From assembly GCF_000193735.1 (NCBI RefSeq), contig NZ_AEPF01000124.1:1-27813 (forward strand): a stretch of 27,813 nt of DNA, in the 5' to 3' direction. The notes beneath the pieces are model-generated. The model was not told the origin of the DNA and made no database searches. It saw nothing but the letters and a program-made list of their open reading frames with translations. Within the stretch, counting starts at the first letter, position 1, and every line of letters begins with the position of its first letter. Made by a program: the position numbers and the translations under genes. Positions 24,640 through 27,813 of the stretch are shown here, in pieces. Source of the stretch: Neisseria sicca 4320. GTDB lineage: Bacteria; Pseudomonadota; Gammaproteobacteria; Burkholderiales; Neisseriaceae.

Positions 24640-24682
24640 AAAGGTCGTCTGAAACCCCCAAATCCGTTTTCAGACGACCTTT
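24640..24682. terminator. Bidirectional DUS-pair terminator
   Basis: AAAGGTCGTCTGAAA (24640-24654) and TTTCAGACGACCTTT (24668-24682) form a perfect 15-bp stem with a 13-base loop. It serves the heptosyltransferase gene on the plus strand and the truncated porin gene on the minus strand. Both arms hold exact mucDUS. Confidence 0.85.
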
Positions 24683-24705
24683 TCATGACACGAACGACAA
24701 AAAAT

Positions 24706-25041
24706 TCAATATTTCCCAAACTGCCCTGCCGCATGGTCTCCCATATTGCCCGCATGGGGGGAAGGACTACGCCAAACCGTGCGCGACAGGTTGCGCGAAC
24801 CTACCGGCGTATCCTTTTCTGCCTGAAACAATACATTATTCCCACCGACTATGGGTAGCGAGCCGCGCAAACCGATATAACTGCCCGAATCATATACACC
24901 GCTATGTGATACCGAACTGCCTCCCGATTTGATGCGCGACGCTTCGACGCCGCTTTTGATTTCGCCATAGAGGCGGACTTCTGCCGTCGCCAACACAGGC
25001 AAAGCCGTCAACGCAGCAACCAAAATATACAAGAGTTTCAT
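24706..25041 (-). pseudogene. Truncated Gram-negative porin (N-terminal fragment)
   Basis: The 111-residue product starts with a clear signal peptide (MKLLYILVAALTALPVLATA, cleavage likely before EVRLYG). It continues with the porin-type first strands: VRLYGEIKSGVEASR, then SYIGLRGSLPIVGGNNVLFQAEKD. Neisserial porins are about 330-390 residues, so more than two thirds of the barrel is missing. The reading ends GQFGKY at a TGA, 24 bases before the shared terminator, so the 3' part seems deleted rather than merely frameshifted. An AAGGA ribosome site is intact. The product could at most be secreted and degraded. A run of six C at about 24757-24762 is another possible lesion point. Confidence 0.7.
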
Positions 25042-25233
25042 CCTGTCGGTTCCTTTCAAATATTTCTTACACACCCGAATAGCGATAACCAATTTGGCCG
25101 ACCAGTATATGCCCCTCTTGCGTAAACAAACCATAAATCGTGAAAACGTCGTCTGAAAAGACACATCGCGACCCATATCCGTTTCATATTGATTTCACTA
25201 TAATCCCGGTTTCTCCGCCTCAACAGCATAATC

Positions 25234-25782
25234 ATGACTTCCGCTTCACAAACCACCCGCATCCTAGGCATAGACCCCGGCAGCCGCGTAACCGGCTTCG
25301 GCGTCATCGACGTCCGCGGCCGCGAGCATTTCTACATTGCATCCGGCTGCATCAAAACTCCTCCTGACGCACTGCTGTCGGAACGCATCTCCGTCATCGT
25401 ACGCCATATCGATGAAATCGTCCGAACTTACCGGCCGCAACAGGCTGCCGTGGAACAGGTATTCGTCAACGTCAATCCTGCCTCCACGCTCATGCTCGGA
25501 CAGGCGCGCGGCGCGGCGTTGGCTGCATTGGTCATGCACGGCTTGCCCGTATCCGAATACACCGCCCTGCAAGTCAAACAGGCCGTCGTCGGCAAAGGCA
25601 AGGCAGCGAAAGAACAAGTACAGCACATGGTCGTGCAAATGCTCTCCCTTTCCGGCACACCCCAATCCGATGCCGCCGACGGACTCGCCGTCGCCCTGAC
25701 CCATGCCCTGCGCAACCACGGACTTGCCGCACAGTTGAACCCGAACGGAATGAAAGTCAAACGGGGACGCTTCCAATGGTGA
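25234..25782 (+). CDS. ruvC: Holliday junction resolvase RuvC
   Basis: This 182-residue endonuclease cuts Holliday junctions with RuvAB during recombination and repair. The RNase H-like fold starts RILGIDPGSRVTGFGVID. The four metal-binding acids are D14, E74 (AAVEQVFV), D146 and D149 (SDAADGLAVALTH), matching D7, E66, D138 and D141 of E. coli RuvC. Length is normal. A TATAAT at 25199-25204 may be its -10 box, without a clear -35. It is separated from lpxL1 by 129 bases that hold a DUS and a 24-bp repeat. Confidence 0.97.
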   Translation: MTSASQTTRILGIDPGSRVTGFGVIDVRGREHFYIASGCIKTPPDALLSERISVIVRHIDEIVRTYRPQQAAVEQVFVNVNPASTLMLGQARGAALAALVMHGLPVSEYTALQVKQAVVGKGKAAKEQVQHMVVQMLSLSGTPQSDAADGLAVALTHALRNHGLAAQLNPNGMKVKRGRFQW

Positions 25783-25784
25783 AA

Positions 25785-25818
25785 AGGTCGTCTGAAAGCG
25801 AGCGTAGCGGGTTTCGCC
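25785..25818 (+). repeat. DUS joined to a single 24-bp repeat unit
   Basis: An exact mucDUS (25785-25796) is followed directly by AAAGCGAGCGTAGCGGG and TTTCGCC, the same 24-bp unit that is found in triplicate inside the nitrilase gene. It starts a few bases after the ruvC stop codon. The same DUS-unit order on the plus strand is seen at 19773-19855. Confidence 0.8.
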
Positions 25819-25911
25819 AAAACAAGTTTACTCAGACTCCTACTCTCTGACTGAACAACAGACCTTTCCGTTATAATTCCCTTTTTCCCGCCCCATTCCC
25901 CAACAGCCGCC

Positions 25912-26781
25912 ATGAAAGCCGCCTTTTTCCTCCTCTACCTCATCCAGCTTCTACCCTTCAAAGTTATACACAAAATCGCCGACGCAGTGGGCATCCTCGC
26001 CTATTACGCCGTCAAACCGCGCCGCAGAGTCGGTGAGGCCAACCTAAGAAAATGCTTTCCCGAATGGAGCGAAGACCAACGCAAAGCCGTGCTCAAACGC
26101 CATTTTCAGCACATGGCGAAGCTGATGCTCGAATACGGCCTGTATTGGTACGCGCCTGCCGACAGGCTGCGCAAACTCGTGCATTATCAAGACAAACACC
26201 ATCTCGACGAAGCGCTCGTGGCGGGCGAAAAAGTCATCCTGCTCTATCCGCACTTCACCGCATTTGAAATGGCGGTTTACACCCTCAATCAGGACGTGCC
26301 GCTGACCAGCATGTATTCGCACCAAAAAAACAAAGCGTTGGACGAACAAATCCTCAAAGGCCGCCACCGCTACAACAACGTCTTTCTCATCGGCCGCACC
26401 GAAGGCCTGCGCGCGATTATCAAGCAACTGCGCAAAAGCGACTCCCCTTTCCTTTACCTGCCCGATCAGGATTTCGGTCGCAACGACTCCATTTTCGTCA
26501 GCTTCTTCGGTATTCCCACCGCCACGATTTCAGGCTTGAGCCGCATCGCGGGCATGACAAAAGCCAAGGTCATCCCCGCCATTCCGACGCGCAATGCCGA
26601 CAACACCGTTACGCTGCGCTTTTATCCGGCATGGGAAAACTTCCCTTCAGACGACGTTGTAGCCGACACTCAGCGCATGAACGACTTTATCGAAGCACGG
26701 GCAAGGGAAAATCCCGAACAGTATTTCTGGCTGCACAAACGCTTCAAAACCCGCCCCGAAGGCGAACAGGGATTTTATTGA
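25912..26781 (+). CDS. lpxL1: Lipid A late acyltransferase, LpxL1-type
   Basis: This 289-residue inner-membrane protein belongs to the LpxL/HtrB lysophospholipid acyltransferase family and should add a secondary lauroyl chain to lipid A. The catalytic H-x4-E motif is HFTAFE (H114, E119). One N-terminal hydrophobic segment (about residues 3-32) anchors it. Family text includes VGEANLRKCFPEW, LPDQDFGRNDSIFVSFFG and EQYFWLHKRFKTRPEG. As far as I remember, it is close along its whole length to meningococcal LpxL1 and unlike LpxL2. TATAAT at 25872-25877 may be a -10 box. A DUS-like stretch (TTCAGACGACGT) lies in the coding region at about 26646. Confidence 0.92.
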   Translation: MKAAFFLLYLIQLLPFKVIHKIADAVGILAYYAVKPRRRVGEANLRKCFPEWSEDQRKAVLKRHFQHMAKLMLEYGLYWYAPADRLRKLVHYQDKHHLDEALVAGEKVILLYPHFTAFEMAVYTLNQDVPLTSMYSHQKNKALDEQILKGRHRYNNVFLIGRTEGLRAIIKQLRKSDSPFLYLPDQDFGRNDSIFVSFFGIPTATISGLSRIAGMTKAKVIPAIPTRNADNTVTLRFYPAWENFPSDDVVADTQRMNDFIEARARENPEQYFWLHKRFKTRPEGEQGFY

Positions 26782-26806
26782 ATTACATACAGTTACATCA
26801 AAAAAC

Positions 26807-26829
26807 AAAGCCCGTCATATGCGGGCTTT
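26807..26829 (+). terminator. Terminator after lpxL1
   Basis: AAAGCCCG (26807-26814) and CGGGCTTT (26822-26829) form a perfect 8-bp stem with a 7-base loop, followed by T-rich DNA. It lies 25 bases after the lpxL1 stop. Confidence 0.85.
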
Positions 26830-27240
26830 TATTATTTCTATTAAATCGAAAATTAACAACGATAGTAACAAATTTTAAATTGAGAATATCTCACATTAAC
26901 TCTTTGGATAATTTAGATATTCAGCCCTACCAAGCCCTAAATACCACGAAAAAATCAAACCAAACTCAAAAAACATAAAAGCAATACGAAATTTTAGTTA
27001 ATATGTTAAATTTAATTTCATTTAAAATCAAACTGTTATAAAATAACATTTCAGAAGAATCAATTATAACAAATAACCTAATGAAAATATAATGCTGAAT
27101 TTATGTAAAAAAATGATTATTTAAGGATAAAAATATGAATATAAGATTTTATATTTCAAATAATTTATATTTTTGAAATATTATAAATATAAATTTAGCA
27201 TATAAAAATAATGTTAAACACTTGGCAAACCCAAATTTTT
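26830..27240. other. Very AT-rich stretch without a recognised gene
   Basis: About 410 bases with far fewer G and C than the rest of the window. The only open frame with a ribosome-like site is 14 codons (27135-27176, MNIRFYISNNLYF), preceded by AAGGAT. A perfect 10-bp inverted repeat, ATATTTCAAA and TTTGAAATAT (27151-27160 and 27172-27181), overlaps its 3' half. This may be the remains of the control region of a lost gene. I see no coding sequence with recognisable homology. Confidence 0.6.
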
Positions 27241-27250
27241 CGAGTAAATT
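27222..27250 (+). promoter_or_regulatory. Candidate sigma70 promoter before the hairpin block
   Basis: TTGGCA (27222-27227) and TAAATT (27245-27250) are separated by exactly 17 bases, matching the consensus at 5 of 6 and 4 of 6 positions. A start near 27257 would transcribe the hairpin block up to the T run after 27472. AT-rich DNA makes chance matches easy. Confidence 0.35.
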
Positions 27251-27256
27251 TCGCTA

Positions 27257-27480
27257 CATCGAATTACAGACGTACTGACAGATTTGATACTCCAGTTTCC
27301 AGCAGCAAATCCTTTGATTTGCAGCGGATGTTCCGAGCTTCACTCCCTCGGAACAAAAGTTTACCCGCACGGAGTTGAGCCGTGCAGGTAAAGCCGCAGG
27401 CGAAAGCCTGTATTGTTTGTGAAGCGTAAATCTCTGATTTGAGGTATTGGGGCAATCCTGTGGGGGATTGCCTCCTTTTT
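27257..27480 (+). ncRNA. Candidate structured RNA made of consecutive hairpins
   Basis: Five hairpins follow one another. GCAAATC/GATTTGC at 27305-27322. TGTTCCGAG/CTCGGAACA at 27329-27355. TTTACCCGCACGG/CCGTGCAGGTAAA at 27360-27392, with one mismatch. GCAGGC-GAAA-GCCTGT at 27396-27411, with a GNRA tetraloop. GGCAATCC/GGATTGCC at 27451-27472, followed by TCCTTTTTTG, a good terminator. A candidate promoter lies upstream. Two small minus-strand frames (up to 80 codons) cover the same DNA, but they lack ribosome sites and recognisable motifs. No known RNA family is recognised; it may also be a dispersed repeat or a mobile-element remnant. Confidence 0.4.
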
Positions 27481-27513
27481 TGTTTCCTGCGTTTCCAGCA
27501 TTTCATTGCCCAC

Positions 27514-27535
27514 TACCTCAAATTGCCTTGAGGTA
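27514..27535. repeat. Perfect inverted repeat after the hairpin block
   Basis: TACCTCAA (27514-27521) and TTGAGGTA (27528-27535) pair perfectly with a 6-base loop. The word TTGAGGTATTsGG also occurs at 27440-27450, so the two parts of the block share sequence. Confidence 0.55.
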
Positions 27536-27569
27536 TTCGGACACCCTGCCCGCATCACTTCCATATGAA

Positions 27570-27607
27570 AAGGTCGTCTGAAACCTGATTTGATTTCAGA
27601 CGACCTT
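27570..27607. terminator. Inverted DUS pair before the IS30 remnant
   Basis: AAGGTCGTCTGAAA (27570-27583) and TTTCAGACGACCTT (27594-27607) form a perfect 14-bp stem with a 10-base loop. It lies on the 3' side of the transposase on the minus strand. Both arms hold exact mucDUS. Confidence 0.75.
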
Positions 27608-27630
27608 GGATTCGGATTTCAAGTGCAACA

Positions 27631-27813
27631 CTATGGTACCAGTGGTTGGAACAGATTCAAGAATAAAACACTTGGCGTTTCGTAGCCAAGTGTTTTTCTT
27701 GGCCGGTGGTTCAACTCATCTTGAACCCTGCGTATCTCCCGATCGCTGATGTTCCGGAAATCGGTTTGCTTGGGGAAATATTGCCGGATGAGTCCGTTGG
27801 TGTTCTCATTTAA
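27631..27813 (-). CDS. IS30-family transposase, C-terminal end (runs off the window)
   Basis: Sixty residues are visible, beginning LNENTNGLIRQYFPKQTDFRNI and ending KTLGYETPSVLFLNLFQPLVP. NENTNGLIRQYFPK holds the catalytic glutamate of the DDE domain in the IS30 family, and the rest is its typical C-terminus. The 5' part lies beyond 27813, so completeness cannot be judged. The sequence from 27609 to 27630 (ACTTGAAATCCGAATCC on the minus strand) is probably the right terminal inverted repeat. IS1655 of N. meningitidis is a member of this family. Confidence 0.88.
   Translation of the reverse strand, partial: LNENTNGLIRQYFPKQTDFRNISDREIRRVQDELNHRPRKTLGYETPSVLFLNLFQPLVP

Noticed and set aside
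27241..27560. CRISPR array
   Set aside because: The inverted repeats differ in sequence and spacing; no regularly spaced direct repeat or cas gene is present anywhere in the window.
27264..27564. Two minus-strand open frames (80 and 67 codons) over the hairpin block
   Set aside because: They lack ribosome sites and recognisable domains, overlap each other in different frames and coincide with perfect inverted repeats; the DNA reads better as hairpins than as coding sequence.
1..27813. Correia elements, dRS3 repeats, tRNA or rRNA genes
   Set aside because: I looked for TATAGTGGATT ends, ATTCCC-type repeats and tRNA-like cloverleaf signals and found none I could support.

Overview
The window is chromosomal DNA from a commensal-type Neisseria. 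The evidence is about twenty exact copies of the 12-mer AGGTCGTCTGAA, the 'mucDUS' dialect of the Neisseria DNA uptake sequence, which is known from the N. mucosa / N. sicca / N. macacae group. N. meningitidis and N. gonorrhoeae use ATGCCGTCTGAA instead. Protein sequences (tri-heme CcoP, LpxL1-type acyltransferase, nitrilase, NMA1982-like phosphatase) also look neisserial. Species cannot be fixed from the window alone.

Layout. (1) 166-7199: a complete F1Fo-ATP synthase operon, atpIBEFHAGDC, on the minus strand, with a good sigma70-type promoter (7171-7199) and a terminator (166-194). (2) 7327-8974: parB (minus) with its own terminator, and a divergent small membrane protein gene. (3) 8975-9776: a scrap-yard of mobile DNA with an IS3-type end, a 180-bp MITE with IS5/IS1106-like ends and a frameshifted IS3-family transposase. 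(4) 9777-12620: a PiT phosphate permease (minus) and anmK (plus). (5) 12752-16425: the cbb3 oxidase operon ccoNOQP (minus), including a 55-codon ccoQ and a three-heme CcoP. A possible FNR site lies in the region shared with the divergent M61 peptidase. (6) 16770-19038: M61 peptidase and a small eukaryotic-like phosphatase (plus). (7) 19181-23332: nitrilase, dxs and tyrA (all minus). (8) 23543-26781: a GT9 heptosyltransferase, a truncated porin (minus), ruvC and lpxL1. (9) 26830-27813: an extremely AT-rich stretch, a multi-hairpin block that could be a structured RNA, a DUS hairpin and the C-terminal end of an IS30-family transposase that runs off the window.

Most of the window is ordinary housekeeping: energy metabolism (ATP synthase, microaerobic oxidase), phosphate uptake, cell-wall recycling, isoprenoid and tyrosine synthesis, lipooligosaccharide assembly and recombination. 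I see no defence island, CRISPR array, tRNA or rRNA. The most unusual signals are three: three in-frame copies of a 24-bp DUS-adjacent repeat inside the nitrilase gene, with a fourth copy next to a DUS after ruvC; the serial hairpin block at 27305-27480; and a hairpin whose two arms carry different DUS dialects at 20078-20109. Inverted DUS pairs act as probable terminators at several gene ends.
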